52,022 nt of DNA, taken from NCBI RefSeq assembly GCF_000967495.1, contig NZ_JXXU01000045.1, positions 1-52,022 of the forward strand, written 5' to 3'. The notes under the pieces are model-generated. The model searched no databases and was not told the origin of the DNA. It worked only from the letters and a program-made list of their open reading frames with translations. This stretch comes from Vibrio neptunius (lineage in GTDB: Bacteria > Pseudomonadota > Gammaproteobacteria > Enterobacterales > Vibrionaceae). Positions 42,536 to 51,997 of the stretch are shown here, piece by piece (within the stretch, counting starts at the first letter, position 1; each line of letters begins with the position of its first letter). The position numbers were made by a program, and so were the translations under genes.

Positions 42536-43240
42536 TTAGCGATTAGAAGGTTCAGGAGTGCGGCAAATGCAGTAAATATCAATAGTTTTCACACCTGCAT
42601 CAAGCAACAATTGGCATAATTGATGCACCGTACTGCCTGTAGTTAACACATCATCGATAATAGCAATATGCTCGGCTTTTATCGATTGATTCAGACAAAA
42701 AGCCCGGCGAACATTCTCCTTACGCTGCTTTTTATTCATTCCTTGTTGTCTGTCCGTTGCTCGCACCTTTTTAAAGAGCGCTTTACAAGGTACGGCCAGT
42801 TCTCGTCCAATTTGGTATGCCAGATGCTGACTTTGGTTGTAGCCTCGATAACAGTAATGACGCCAATGCAAAGGGACAAACGTAATTAGGTCTGGTCGAG
42901 TATCGATACGCGGTACCAAAAGCAAAGCCAAGGTTTTAGCTTGCCAGTACTGGCCTTGATATTTCAGGCGGTGAACATAGCTCGATAGAGGCGGTTGATA
43001 ATCCCCAACGCAGTATAAATTTGTCCACAACGGTGGTGAAACTAAACACTCTCCGCACATATCAACAGATTCAGGCGTCACTAGACCGCACCGTCTGCAA
43101 CGCGCAACTGGCGCAAAACATTGCTGACAAAAGCTACAAAACAAGGGATGTGTCGCTTGCGATTCAATTATCATCTGGCATAAATCACAATGGCTTGGCA
43201 ACAGGTAGGCTGTGTGTTTCTTGATCCAATCGGTTAACAT
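42536..43240 (-). CDS. gntX: ComF/GntX family phosphoribosyltransferase-like protein
   Basis: ComF family member. In the nfuA-bioH context E. coli calls it GntX; it is required for use of extracellular DNA in some relatives and its chemistry is unproven. The N-terminus has zinc-finger-like cysteine pairs (CDLC, CSFCQQC, CRRCG, CGEC), and the C-terminus has a PRPP-binding loop IAIIDDVLTTGSTVHQL near residue 205. I choose the ATG at 43240 (MLTDWIKKHTAYLL, 234 aa); an upstream TTG at 43264 is possible. Divergent from bioH, the conserved arrangement. Confidence 0.9.
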   Translation of the reverse strand: MLTDWIKKHTAYLLPSHCDLCQMIIESQATHPLFCSFCQQCFAPVARCRRCGLVTPESVDMCGECLVSPPLWTNLYCVGDYQPPLSSYVHRLKYQGQYWQAKTLALLLVPRIDTRPDLITFVPLHWRHYCYRGYNQSQHLAYQIGRELAVPCKALFKKVRATDRQQGMNKKQRKENVRRAFCLNQSIKAEHIAIIDDVLTTGSTVHQLCQLLLDAGVKTIDIYCICRTPEPSNR

Positions 43241-43298
43241 GGCGCTCAATATCTTAGAACTCAATAGTTAACTTACCGCTTTAATTCAGGTGTAAAGG

Positions 43299-44096
43299 AT
43301 GGAAAACGTGGTACAAAATGAGATCAAACCAACAACGCCATATTGGCAATCAACTGGTCATGGTAGCGATTTGGTCTTAGTACATGGTTGGGGAATGAAT
43401 GGCGCTGTATGGCATCAGGCCGCTGAGCTGTTAAGCGAGCACTTTCGGGTACACGTTGTTGATCTACCTGGGTTTGGACATAGCCATCAATTGCATTTCG
43501 AAACGATGGAAGAGCTCATACAACAAGTGCTGGAGAACGCCCCTGACAATGCAATTTGGCTCGGCTGGTCTTTGGGCGGCTTGGTGGCAACGCATATCGC
43601 TATTCATCACCCTGAGCGCATCACTAAACTGATCACCGTGGCAAGCTCACCTAAGTTTTCAGCAGACAAACGCTGGCGCGGAATACAACCTCAAGTATTG
43701 AGTGCGTTTACAGAACAATTGGTCGACGACTTTCGTGTTACCGTAGAGCGTTTTATGGCGTTACAGGCAATGGGTAGCCCTTCTGCCCGACAAGACGTCA
43801 AAAACCTCAAGAAAGCCATCCTGTCTCGTCCAGAGCCAAATCCTCAATCCCTACTCACTGGCTTAAAGCTACTGGCACATGTAGATTATCGTCAGGCGCT
43901 ACCTAATATCTCAATACCCACCCTACGCTTATACGGACGCCTTGATGGTTTGGTACCGGCTAAAGTCGCTACTGAGGTGGATACACTGATGCCAACCAGT
44001 AAGAGCTATGTATTTAGCGCTTCATCACATGCGCCATTCATGACCGAATTTAATGAGTTTTGTCAGCAAGTTACTCGCTTTTCTACTGACAGATAG
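43299..44096 (+). CDS. bioH: Pimeloyl-[acyl-carrier protein] methyl ester esterase
   Basis: Removes the methyl group from pimeloyl-ACP methyl ester, ending the synthesis of the biotin pimeloyl moiety. Alpha/beta hydrolase of 265 aa: oxyanion motif VLVHGWGMNGAVWHQ near residue 28, nucleophile elbow WLGWSLGGLVA (Ser near 92), acid YGRLDGLVP near 218 and catalytic His in SSHAPFM near 247. AGGTG lies six bases before the ATG. Divergent from gntX. Confidence 0.94.
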   Translation: MENVVQNEIKPTTPYWQSTGHGSDLVLVHGWGMNGAVWHQAAELLSEHFRVHVVDLPGFGHSHQLHFETMEELIQQVLENAPDNAIWLGWSLGGLVATHIAIHHPERITKLITVASSPKFSADKRWRGIQPQVLSAFTEQLVDDFRVTVERFMALQAMGSPSARQDVKNLKKAILSRPEPNPQSLLTGLKLLAHVDYRQALPNISIPTLRLYGRLDGLVPAKVATEVDTLMPTSKSYVFSASSHAPFMTEFNEFCQQVTRFSTDR

Positions 44097-44203
44097 CAAT
44101 TATTTTATCCAACACGCTAAAATTATGACTCTACAGGCCGATAAGTAACCAAGCCAAGAAAACGCTGTTTTATTGTATTTTTGGCAGGGCGTGAGGAGGT
44201 TAA

Positions 44204-44674
44204 ATGCTCGTATCACCTACAAATGTAAGTGTACCGCTGATCGCCCCATCGGTTAATGTGCAAACGGAGCAGGCAGCCAGAGACAATAAAGTCCGCGAGC
44301 CCGTCACTCCCACTGTGGCATTAACCAAAAGTAACGCTGAACGTAAAGTTAAAGCCGATGATAAAAGGCGACAACAATCCTCTTGGGATCCGGCTGAGCA
44401 CCCAAGCTATGAAGCCAGCGAACAGGAAGACGTTAAAGCCACTTATCAGGAAGATCCGAAAGATACGCTCGAACGGATTTTTCAATTGATTGCTCTGGAC
44501 AGCTACAGTGAAGATCAGGGCAAGGGCTACGCGATGCGCTTTCGGTTACCAAGGCACATAATCGATGCGGCGATAACTGAAGGCAAAATGGCCAAGCGCA
44601 GAACCGTGATTAAGTTTCACTACGGTGATGCGGTTGCACCCAATACACCTTCAGATGTCATTGCGGTGTTGTAG
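44204..44674 (+). CDS. Hypothetical protein, unrecognised
   Basis: A 156-aa soluble protein with no signal peptide or membrane segment. The first two thirds are polar and probably disordered (many Lys, Glu, Gln, Pro), with WDPAEHPSYEASEQEDV near residue 65. The C-terminal third looks folded (DTLERIFQLIALDSYSEDQG, then MRFRLPRHIIDAAI). GAGGAGG about seven bases upstream supports the ATG. It sits between bioH and tex, and shares a bidirectional terminator with tex. I recall similar uncharacterised genes at this place in other vibrios, but assign no function. Confidence 0.8.
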   Translation: MLVSPTNVSVPLIAPSVNVQTEQAARDNKVREPVTPTVALTKSNAERKVKADDKRRQQSSWDPAEHPSYEASEQEDVKATYQEDPKDTLERIFQLIALDSYSEDQGKGYAMRFRLPRHIIDAAITEGKMAKRRTVIKFHYGDAVAPNTPSDVIAVL

Positions 44675-44708
44675 TACCTAAAGATTGAATTAGGAAATAC
44701 CGAAAAAA

Positions 44709-44728
44709 ATCCCCGCTATTGCGGGGAT
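44709..44728. terminator. Bidirectional terminator between 44204 gene and tex
   Basis: ATCCCCGC pairs with GCGGGGAT, loop TATT, with seven A before (U run on the minus strand) and TTT after. It lies between two convergent genes. Confidence 0.92.
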
Positions 44729-44746
44729 TTGTATTCTTAGCCGAAG

Positions 44747-47074
44747 CTATTTTTTGGCTTTGGCAAAAGCAGCGGCAAATGCCCCGCCCATCGCGCCATT
44801 TGCTGGCTCTTCACGACGACGTTGGCTACCTTTGTTGCTTTGGTTCTGACGTTGTTGACCACGTGGCGCGGTAGAACGCTGAGAGCGGTTATCTTGGCCC
44901 GGTTCATCATTAAGACGCATAGATAGGCCAATACGCTTACGCTGAATGTCCACTTCCATCACTTTGACTTTAACGATATCCCCCGCCTTAACGACTTCTC
45001 TTGGATCAGAGACAAATCGATCGGTTAAAGCAGAAATATGCACTAGGCCATCTTGATGCACGCCAATATCAACGAAAGCGCCAAAATTCGCCACGTTGGA
45101 TACCACGCCTTCCAGCACCATACCCGGTTCGAGATCTGACACTTCATTTACGCCATCAGCGAACGCTGCGGTTTTGAATTCGGGGCGAGGATCTCGCCCT
45201 GGCTTGTCCAACTCTTTGATGATATCGCTGACCGTCGGAACACCAAAATTGTCATCGGTGTAATCCACGGCGTGCAAGCCACGCAGGAACTGAGTGTCAC
45301 CAATCAATGCGCGAATGTCTTTGCTATTTTTCTCTGCGATGGCTTTCACAACAGGGTAAGCTTCTGGGTGAACCGATGACGCATCCAGCGGGTTATTACC
45401 ATCCATAATACGGAGGAATCCGGCACACTGCTCAAAGGCTTTTGGCCCAAGGCGAGCGACTTTCTTCAGTGTAGTACGTGCTTCAAAGCGGCCATTTTCA
45501 TCACGGTAGTCAACAATGTTCTGCGCAATAGTACTCGACAGCCCAGCTACTCGCGTTAACAAAGCAGGAGACGCCGTATTCACATCGACACCAACGGCGT
45601 TTACACAGTCCTCGACAACCGCGTCCAGACGCTTAGCCAGCATCGACTGGCTGACGTCGTGTTGATACTGGCCAACACCAATCGATTTAGGGTCAATTTT
45701 CACCAGCTCTGCCAGTGGATCTTGTAGACGGCGAGCAATCGACACTGCGCCACGCAGTGACACGTCCAAACCTGGGAATTCTTTGGCAGCCAGCTCTGAC
45801 GCCGAATAGACGGACGCGCCCGCTTCACTGACCATAATCTTCTGCACTTTAAGGTTATTTCGCTTAATCAGATCAGCGACAAAACTGTCCGTTTCACGCG
45901 ATGCCGTGCCGTTACCAATGGCAATTAGGTCGACATTAAACTGCTGTACCAGCTTCGCCACCACCTGAGCCGATTTGTCATACTGTTTTTGCGGCGGATG
46001 AGGGTAGATGGTTTCTGTTGCTAGCACTTTACCTGTTGAATCTACCACCGCGATTTTCGACCCCGTTCTCAAGCCCGGATCGAGACCTAGCGTAGCTCGT
46101 GGACCAGCTGGAGCCGCCATCAACAAATCCTTCAGGTTTGTGGCAAACACTTCAATCGCCTCGATTTCAGCACGCTCTTTCATCGCTCCCATCAGCTCAG
46201 TTTCCATGTGCATCGACACCTTGATGCGCCACGCCCAACTGATCGCTTGCTTACGCCACACATCCGCTGGGGCTTGGCTCAGTGAAATACCATAGTGATC
46301 GGCAATAATGGTTTCGCAATACGACTGGCGTGCGCCCTCTTCCTGCTCAGGGTCAGCATTCATCGCCAATGTTAAGAAACCTTCATTACGGCCACGCAAC
46401 ATAGCCAGTGCACGGTGTGATGGCACCTTGCTTAAGGCTTCGTTGTGCTCAAAGTAATCTTTGAATTTTTCGCCTTCGCGCTCTTTGCCTTCCACAACGC
46501 GAGCCACCAGCTCTGCGCTACGGTTAAGATGCGTACGAATTTTTTCCAGCAGGTTGGCATCTTCAGCAATACGTTCCATCACAATGGCACGCGCGCCATC
46601 AAGCGCCGCTTTCGTGTCTGCAATACCTTTGTCTGCATCAAGGTATTGAGCCGCTTCTTGCTCCGGCTCCGTCTGTGGTTCGTTCCATAATTTGTCTGCC
46701 AGCGGTTCCAAACCAACTTCAATCGCAATCTGACCTTTGGTGCGGCGCTTAGGTTTATAAGGCAGATACAGGTCTTCCAGACGAGTTTTACTGTCCGCCT
46801 GATTGATTTCAGTTTCGAGCTCAGTCGTCAATTTACCTTGCTCCTGAATGGATTTTAGAATCGTCTGACGACGATCATCCAATTCACGCAGGTAAGAGAG
46901 GCGGCTGTCGAGATTACGCAGTTGGGTATCATCCAAACCACCTGTCACTTCTTTTCGATAGCGGGCGATAAATGGCACCGTATTGCCATCATCGATGAGA
47001 TTAACAGCAGCGTTAACTTGCTCAGTACGAACATTCAGTTCGTGAGCAATCATTTGACAGATAGCTTGGCTCAT
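44747..47074 (-). CDS. tex: Transcription accessory protein Tex
   Basis: RNA-binding protein influencing transcription and stress tolerance. The 775-aa protein has the helical N-terminal domain (QAICQMIAHELNVRTEQVNA), a YqgF/RNase H-like domain near residues 330-460 (TLGLDPGLRTGSKIAVVDST), helix-hairpin-helix segments near 500-560 (VGVDVNTASPALLTRVAGLS) and a C-terminal S1 domain near 650-720 (GMVLEGVVSNVANFGAFVDI). The extreme C-terminus is low-complexity, rich in Gln, Arg and Ser (about 735-765). Length fits Tex. Confidence 0.96.
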   Translation of the reverse strand: MSQAICQMIAHELNVRTEQVNAAVNLIDDGNTVPFIARYRKEVTGGLDDTQLRNLDSRLSYLRELDDRRQTILKSIQEQGKLTTELETEINQADSKTRLEDLYLPYKPKRRTKGQIAIEVGLEPLADKLWNEPQTEPEQEAAQYLDADKGIADTKAALDGARAIVMERIAEDANLLEKIRTHLNRSAELVARVVEGKEREGEKFKDYFEHNEALSKVPSHRALAMLRGRNEGFLTLAMNADPEQEEGARQSYCETIIADHYGISLSQAPADVWRKQAISWAWRIKVSMHMETELMGAMKERAEIEAIEVFATNLKDLLMAAPAGPRATLGLDPGLRTGSKIAVVDSTGKVLATETIYPHPPQKQYDKSAQVVAKLVQQFNVDLIAIGNGTASRETDSFVADLIKRNNLKVQKIMVSEAGASVYSASELAAKEFPGLDVSLRGAVSIARRLQDPLAELVKIDPKSIGVGQYQHDVSQSMLAKRLDAVVEDCVNAVGVDVNTASPALLTRVAGLSSTIAQNIVDYRDENGRFEARTTLKKVARLGPKAFEQCAGFLRIMDGNNPLDASSVHPEAYPVVKAIAEKNSKDIRALIGDTQFLRGLHAVDYTDDNFGVPTVSDIIKELDKPGRDPRPEFKTAAFADGVNEVSDLEPGMVLEGVVSNVANFGAFVDIGVHQDGLVHISALTDRFVSDPREVVKAGDIVKVKVMEVDIQRKRIGLSMRLNDEPGQDNRSQRSTAPRGQQRQNQSNKGSQRRREEPANGAMGGAFAAAFAKAKK

Positions 47075-47319
47075 CCGTTGATTCTCTTAATTATATTGTG
47101 TGAAGGAGTTGGTCTGCTCTAGACATGGGGGCAAATCATGGATTTTGCAATGTTTTAAATCTTGCCCTGAAAAAATCACCGACGCCTGATAGACACGGTG
47201 CACATTTGTGTCAAAACTGCAGTCGCAATTGAAATATATTCATTACATTTAAGTAAGTTATATCATTTCGAGTTAGTTAATAAGCATCGATACATCGATT
47301 TAGTTTGGGAAATTATTGC

Positions 47320-49200
47320 ATGAAGAAGCTCTCTTTGATTCTGACTTTGACAAGCGCCCTAATGACAGCCCCGCAAGCTTGGTCTGAAACCCTTTCCACT
47401 ACCACACAAAACCCTGCCTACCAGCTGGATAACGCACTGATTCTCGGACGCATCGAAAATGTCTACTATGGCGATATTCCAGAACTCAAAGGCGTACCCT
47501 TTATGGGCAAGATCGATACTGGCGCCGACACCACATCGATTCATGCTGAAAACATTCACATCACTAGCACGCACCCAGACTTTGAAGACTTGACCGATGA
47601 TGACCTACTATGGGCAGTGGTCAATGATCGGCGAAGAAACAAGCTAAAGAGAAATACAGAAACCTACTTGTCTTATCAGGTCACGATTGCCTTTACCATT
47701 CGCCACCCGTATACCGGCGAAAACATCAACATCAAAGATGATCTCGAACGCATCAGCATCATCCGCAGCCGCTCCAGCGAAAAACCGATCCTTCGTCCAG
47801 CAGTACGAATGCCACTGACGATCGGTGGCCGCACCGTGGATGCCATGATTAACCTCACCAAACGTAGCCAGTTCTCGTCACCCATCCTGATCGGTAAAAC
47901 GTTTCTTGAAGATAATGCTTGGGTGATGGCGAGTTATGATTACCTCCAAGAGCAGCCGCATGCTCAAGTCATCGGCAAAAAAGAAACAGTAGAAGTTGGC
48001 GGCGTGCCCTATAAGGTCAGTGTTGCGACCACTAGCCGTTACACCAACGCCCATGCTTTGGATGTAAAAATCGACAAAAAGGCTCAATCAGTCTCGTTCA
48101 AATTGGAAGATGACAAAGGCAAACGCAAACCCATGACTCTGCCATTGATTCGTATCTTGAGCACCAGCAATGGTCAGCGTCCGCTGGTTTACCTACCAGT
48201 CAAGCTCAACCATAATCACACTCAGCATTGGCTGGTTTATTTACGTGACCGCAGCCATTTAAACAGCCAGATCAGCCTTGGACGAGATGTCGCCAGTGAA
48301 CATTTCGTTATCGATACCGACAGCGAAAACCTGCTCAAAAAAGCCGATACTAGCTTCAAGACGGCCCTCAAGTCTGATCCATTGGTGATCTCACCCAAAG
48401 AGACCATCACCATAGACCAAGAGTTCAGCATTCCTGCACAGCCTAGTTTTATCGTTAAAACTCCACTACTGAGAGTCAAAGAGTTTGAACTCAGCAAGAA
48501 AAGCGGCAAGGAACAGGTCAGTTTCACTCTTGAAAACCGCCAAGGTGAAATCAAAACATTGACTAAGCCTGTCCTGCGTAAACTCAAAGTCGGCAAGTCC
48601 GTTCGTCCGGTTGTGGAAGGTGTATTCGAGTTAGGAGACAAAAAACGAGAACTAGAATTTGCTATCGATAGTCTTGGCAAAAGTGACACCAAACCTTTCT
48701 TTGTCATGGGCCACAGCATGGCGAAAAGCAATGTACTACTCAACACTCGTACAGAGGATCTACTCAGCCCAAGTCCGCTATTCAGAGCTGGTCACATTGA
48801 AGTCGTTCAAGTCGAAGATCTGGCTTTTCCGGTCAAACTAGATACAGGAGCGGATGTCAGCTCAATCAATGCCAAGAACATCAAGCAATATCAGAAAGAT
48901 GGCAAAGATATGGTCACGTTCACCTACGAAAATGATGTCGGGATGAAACAGGAATTCACTCGAGAAGTAGTCGATGTGATGCGCATTACAGCCAAGAAAG
49001 GGGAAAAAGCCAACGTGCGCCCTGTGGTTGAAATGCGAGTCAGGCTGGGAGAGTTGGATAAGATCATTCGCGTTAACCTCCAAGACAGAGGGCGCTTCCA
49101 CTACAGCATGATTTTAGGCAAAAACTTCCTCAAATATGGGGCCATTGTTAGCAGTGATAAGGACTACATCATTACTGAAAAACCGGACTACGAAAAATAA
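47320..49200 (+). CDS. Secreted protein with four retropepsin-like (RimB/Zn-protease-type) domains
   Basis: From the ATG at 47320 the 626-aa protein starts with a signal peptide (KKLSLILTLTSALMTAPQAW). It is then built of four tandem units of about 130-150 residues, each of the family annotated as 'ATP-dependent zinc protease' or retropepsin-like aspartic peptidase (RimB type). Unit 1 begins FMGKIDTGADTTSIHAENI and unit 4 begins FPVKLDTGADVSSINAKNI, both with the DTGAD catalytic signature. Units 2 and 3 start at matching places (YKVSVATTSRYTNAHALDV and FIVKTPLLRVKEFELSKK) but lack it. Each unit closes with a motif like RSQFSSPILIGKTFLED. An in-frame TTG five codons earlier is less likely. Periplasmic proteolysis is inference from the family. 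Confidence 0.8.
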   Translation: MKKLSLILTLTSALMTAPQAWSETLSTTTQNPAYQLDNALILGRIENVYYGDIPELKGVPFMGKIDTGADTTSIHAENIHITSTHPDFEDLTDDDLLWAVVNDRRRNKLKRNTETYLSYQVTIAFTIRHPYTGENINIKDDLERISIIRSRSSEKPILRPAVRMPLTIGGRTVDAMINLTKRSQFSSPILIGKTFLEDNAWVMASYDYLQEQPHAQVIGKKETVEVGGVPYKVSVATTSRYTNAHALDVKIDKKAQSVSFKLEDDKGKRKPMTLPLIRILSTSNGQRPLVYLPVKLNHNHTQHWLVYLRDRSHLNSQISLGRDVASEHFVIDTDSENLLKKADTSFKTALKSDPLVISPKETITIDQEFSIPAQPSFIVKTPLLRVKEFELSKKSGKEQVSFTLENRQGEIKTLTKPVLRKLKVGKSVRPVVEGVFELGDKKRELEFAIDSLGKSDTKPFFVMGHSMAKSNVLLNTRTEDLLSPSPLFRAGHIEVVQVEDLAFPVKLDTGADVSSINAKNIKQYQKDGKDMVTFTYENDVGMKQEFTREVVDVMRITAKKGEKANVRPVVEMRVRLGELDKIIRVNLQDRGRFHYSMILGKNFLKYGAIVSSDKDYIITEKPDYEK

Positions 49201-49209
49201 AAGACAAGT

Positions 49210-49229
49210 GCCGCGCTCATCTGCGCGGC
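49210..49229 (+). terminator. GC-rich hairpin after the protease-like gene
   Basis: GCCGCGC pairs with GCGCGGC around TCATCT; four further C precede TTTT. It lies 9 bases after the stop at 49200 and 8 before the greB end (convergent). Confidence 0.65.
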
Positions 49230-49236
49230 CCCCTTT

Positions 49237-49713
49237 TCAACGGCTATAACAAATACTGTTCACAAACCACTCTTTCTCGCCTTCCGGCGTTTTGACGCTG
49301 AATTCGTCATCCACTTCTTTCTTTAACAGGGCTCGCGCCATTGGCGAGTCAATCGAGATATAATCTTTGGCGCCACCATAAATTTCATCAGGGCCAACAA
49401 TGCGAAACTTTTTCACTTCTCCAGCTTCATTTTCCACTTCGACCCATGCACCAAAAAACACTTTTCCTTCCTGCTGCGGAGCGTAATCCACCACTTTCAC
49501 CTGCTCAAGACGCTTGCGCAGATAACGTACACGACGATCAATTTCACGCAGACGTTTCTTATTGTACTGATAATCCGCATTTTCTGAGCGATCACCTAAA
49601 CTCGCTGCCCAAGTCACTTTTTTAGTCACTTCTGGGCGATCTTCTTTCCATAGAAAATCGAGTTCTTTTTTAAGTCGGTCAAAGCCTTCGCGTGTGATTA
49701 GGTTTGTTTTCAT
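49237..49713 (-). CDS. greB: Transcription elongation factor GreB
   Basis: Stimulates RNA cleavage in backtracked RNA polymerase. The 158-aa protein has an N-terminal coiled coil with KTNLITREGFDRLKKELDFL and the acidic tip in SLGDRSENADYQYNKKRLRE near residue 40, and a C-terminal FKBP-like domain. FLWKEDRPEVTKKVTWAASL distinguishes GreB from GreA. Divergent from ompR, as in E. coli. Confidence 0.96.
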   Translation of the reverse strand: MKTNLITREGFDRLKKELDFLWKEDRPEVTKKVTWAASLGDRSENADYQYNKKRLREIDRRVRYLRKRLEQVKVVDYAPQQEGKVFFGAWVEVENEAGEVKKFRIVGPDEIYGGAKDYISIDSPMARALLKKEVDDEFSVKTPEGEKEWFVNSICYSR

Positions 49714-49896
49714 ATTTCTGACGCTAGTGAATTGAATATGGCGTATACATTAGCTAAAAAGGACTTAAAAAGGTAATAATCGTTAACAATTCTTTGCGCC
49801 ACTTTCATCAGAACAATGTTACATTTTGATTCGTGAGAAAGGGCTGTACATTAGCTCTGACAAAGCGCTGTCTTATTTAATAGGTGGAATCATTAC

Positions 49897-50616
49897 ATGC
49901 AAGAAAATCATAAGATCTTAGTCGTTGATGACGATGCACGTTTGCGTGCATTGCTGGAGCGTTACTTGTCTGAACAAGGATTCCAAGTACGTAGTGTCGC
50001 TAACAGTGAGCAGATGGACCGCCTTTTAACCCGTGAAAACTTCCACCTGATGGTATTGGATTTAATGCTACCAGGTGAAGATGGCCTGTCTATTTGCCGT
50101 CGCCTGCGCAACGCTAACAGTACCTTACCGATCCTGATGCTCACTGCAAAAGGTGATGAAATTGACCGAATTGTTGGCTTGGAAGTTGGCGCAGACGACT
50201 ACCTGCCAAAACCATTTAACCCACGTGAGCTGCTGGCACGCATCAAAGCAGTATTGCGTCGTCAGACAACTGAACTGCCCGGTGCACCTAGCTCAGAAGA
50301 GTCGGTGGTCGAATTCGGTGAGTTCAGCCTAAACCTTGGTACACGTGAAATGTTTCGCGGTGAGGAGTCAATGCCTCTGACCTCAGGCGAATTTGCGGTG
50401 CTTAAAGCACTGGTTACCAATGCCCGTGAGCCGATGTCACGTGACAAACTAATGAATATGGCCCGCGGTCGTGAGTATTCTGCCATGGAACGATCCATCG
50501 ACGTACAGATTTCTCGTCTGCGTCGTATGCTGGAAGTTGATCCGAGTAAACCTCGTTATATTCAAACTGTATGGGGCTTAGGCTACGTTTTCGTACCAGA
50601 CGGCAAAGAAGCATAA
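49897..50616 (+). CDS. ompR: Osmoregulatory response regulator OmpR
   Basis: Two-component regulator of porin and other genes. The 239-aa protein has an N-terminal receiver domain: acidic pair in VVDDDARLRALLERYL, phosphoacceptor Asp in MVLDLMLPGEDGL near residue 55, and conserved Lys in DDYLPKPFNPRELLARI near 105. The C-terminal winged-helix domain ends TVWGLGYVFVPDGKEA. Residues match E. coli OmpR closely. envZ follows 70 bases downstream, with a terminator-like hairpin between, whereas the two genes overlap in E. coli. Confidence 0.97.
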   Translation: MQENHKILVVDDDARLRALLERYLSEQGFQVRSVANSEQMDRLLTRENFHLMVLDLMLPGEDGLSICRRLRNANSTLPILMLTAKGDEIDRIVGLEVGADDYLPKPFNPRELLARIKAVLRRQTTELPGAPSSEESVVEFGEFSLNLGTREMFRGEESMPLTSGEFAVLKALVTNAREPMSRDKLMNMARGREYSAMERSIDVQISRLRRMLEVDPSKPRYIQTVWGLGYVFVPDGKEA

Positions 50617-50632
50617 TTGCTCACCTGATGAG

Positions 50633-50659
50633 AGTGCGAGACTGTGTCTCGCACTTTTT
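50633..50659 (+). terminator. Terminator-like hairpin between ompR and envZ
   Basis: Perfect 9-base stem AGTGCGAGA with TCTCGCACT around CTGTG, followed by TTTTGTTTTC. It starts 17 bases after the ompR stop and lies 28 bases before the envZ start. Confidence 0.82.
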
Positions 50660-50686
50660 GTTTTCACCTCAATCAAGGCCACCAAT

Positions 50687-51997
50687 ATGCGTATTCGCAG
50701 TTCCTTTACTCAATCGATTTTTATCTTTCTTACCTTATTGATTGCCAGTCAGGTTTACTCCTACTACGCCGTGTTTAACTATGCTTTGATGCCCAGCCTT
50801 CAGCAGTTTAATAAGATCCTCAGTCACGAAATCAATTTAATGCTCGACGATTCAGCAGCCATCGAGGGTGGATTGCAGATGGATGCTCCACTAAGACGCA
50901 GAGTGTTAGAACAGCTTGGCGTCACCATCCACGCCGACGATAGCCCGATAGCAGATGAGTATTATCATGCTGTCAGTATTGATCTCATGAGCGAGGAGAT
51001 GAGCAAAGAACTCGGTTCACCGACCGATGTACGCATGATGCTAGGTACTGACAGCTACATTCTGTGGATGAGAATCGATTCATTGCCCGGTTCGCTGCTG
51101 CGTATTCCGCTATCTGAACTGCAGGAAGAAGACTTTGCGCCCTTATTTCGCAATAGCTTAATTATGGCGTTACTCATTGTCGCCGGTGGTTGGCTTTTCA
51201 TCCGTTTACAAAACCGACCTTTGATTGATCTAGAAAAAGCCGCCAAAGGTGTTGGTCGAGGGGACATTCCTCCGCCATTACCTGAGAAAGGCGCGACGGA
51301 AATCCGTTCGGTGACAAGGGCATTCAATCAGATGTCTAAAGGTATTCAGGCTCTAGAAGAAGACCGTACTCTGCTCATGGCCGGTATCAGTCATGATTTG
51401 AGAACCCCTCTGACTCGGATCCGGCTTGCTACTGAAATGATGTCACCGGAAGATAGCTATTTGGCTGAAGGCATCATCAGTGATACCGAAGAGTGTAACG
51501 AGATCATCAGCCAGTTTATGGACTACCTAAAACCCGTCAACAAAGATTCATTCATCGACGTTGACCTTAATGACATCGCCAATGATATTGCAACTTCAGA
51601 AGGTGGTTATGAGATTCAAATTGAAACTGAGCTGCAACAGCCCCTTAGGTTTACCAATGGCAGCCCGATCGCGATTAAACGAGCAGTAAGCAACCTAGTT
51701 GTAAACGCCATACGGTATGGTGATGGTTGGGTCAAAGTCAGCACCGGTGTCACTGCAGATAATAAACGGGTTTGGGTGTGTATAGAGGACAACGGTCCGG
51801 GTATAGAGCAAAGCCAAGTAAGCAAGCTGTTTGAACCTTTCACCCGCGGCGACACCGCCAGAGGCAGTGAAGGTACAGGCCTTGGACTCGCCATAGTGAA
51901 GCGTATTGCTAGCCAACATAAAGGGACGGTGCTAATCAATAATCGCAGCGGTGGTGGCTTACGGGCGCAGATCAGTTTTCCAGCAGTCGGCAAATAG
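50687..51997 (+). CDS. envZ: Osmosensor histidine kinase EnvZ
   Basis: Inner-membrane sensor kinase and phosphatase for OmpR. The 436-aa protein has a first membrane segment at about residues 10-32, a periplasmic domain of about 125 residues, a second membrane segment at about 155-172, a HAMP linker, the phosphoacceptor His in MAGISHDLRTPLTRIRLAT near residue 233, and the catalytic domain with VSNLVVNAIRYG (N box), DNGPGIEQ (G1) and GTGLGLAIV (G2). AAGG lies eight bases before the ATG. The complete gene ends at 51997, 25 bases before the window ends. Confidence 0.96.
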   Translation: MRIRSSFTQSIFIFLTLLIASQVYSYYAVFNYALMPSLQQFNKILSHEINLMLDDSAAIEGGLQMDAPLRRRVLEQLGVTIHADDSPIADEYYHAVSIDLMSEEMSKELGSPTDVRMMLGTDSYILWMRIDSLPGSLLRIPLSELQEEDFAPLFRNSLIMALLIVAGGWLFIRLQNRPLIDLEKAAKGVGRGDIPPPLPEKGATEIRSVTRAFNQMSKGIQALEEDRTLLMAGISHDLRTPLTRIRLATEMMSPEDSYLAEGIISDTEECNEIISQFMDYLKPVNKDSFIDVDLNDIANDIATSEGGYEIQIETELQQPLRFTNGSPIAIKRAVSNLVVNAIRYGDGWVKVSTGVTADNKRVWVCIEDNGPGIEQSQVSKLFEPFTRGDTARGSEGTGLGLAIVKRIASQHKGTVLINNRSGGGLRAQISFPAVGK

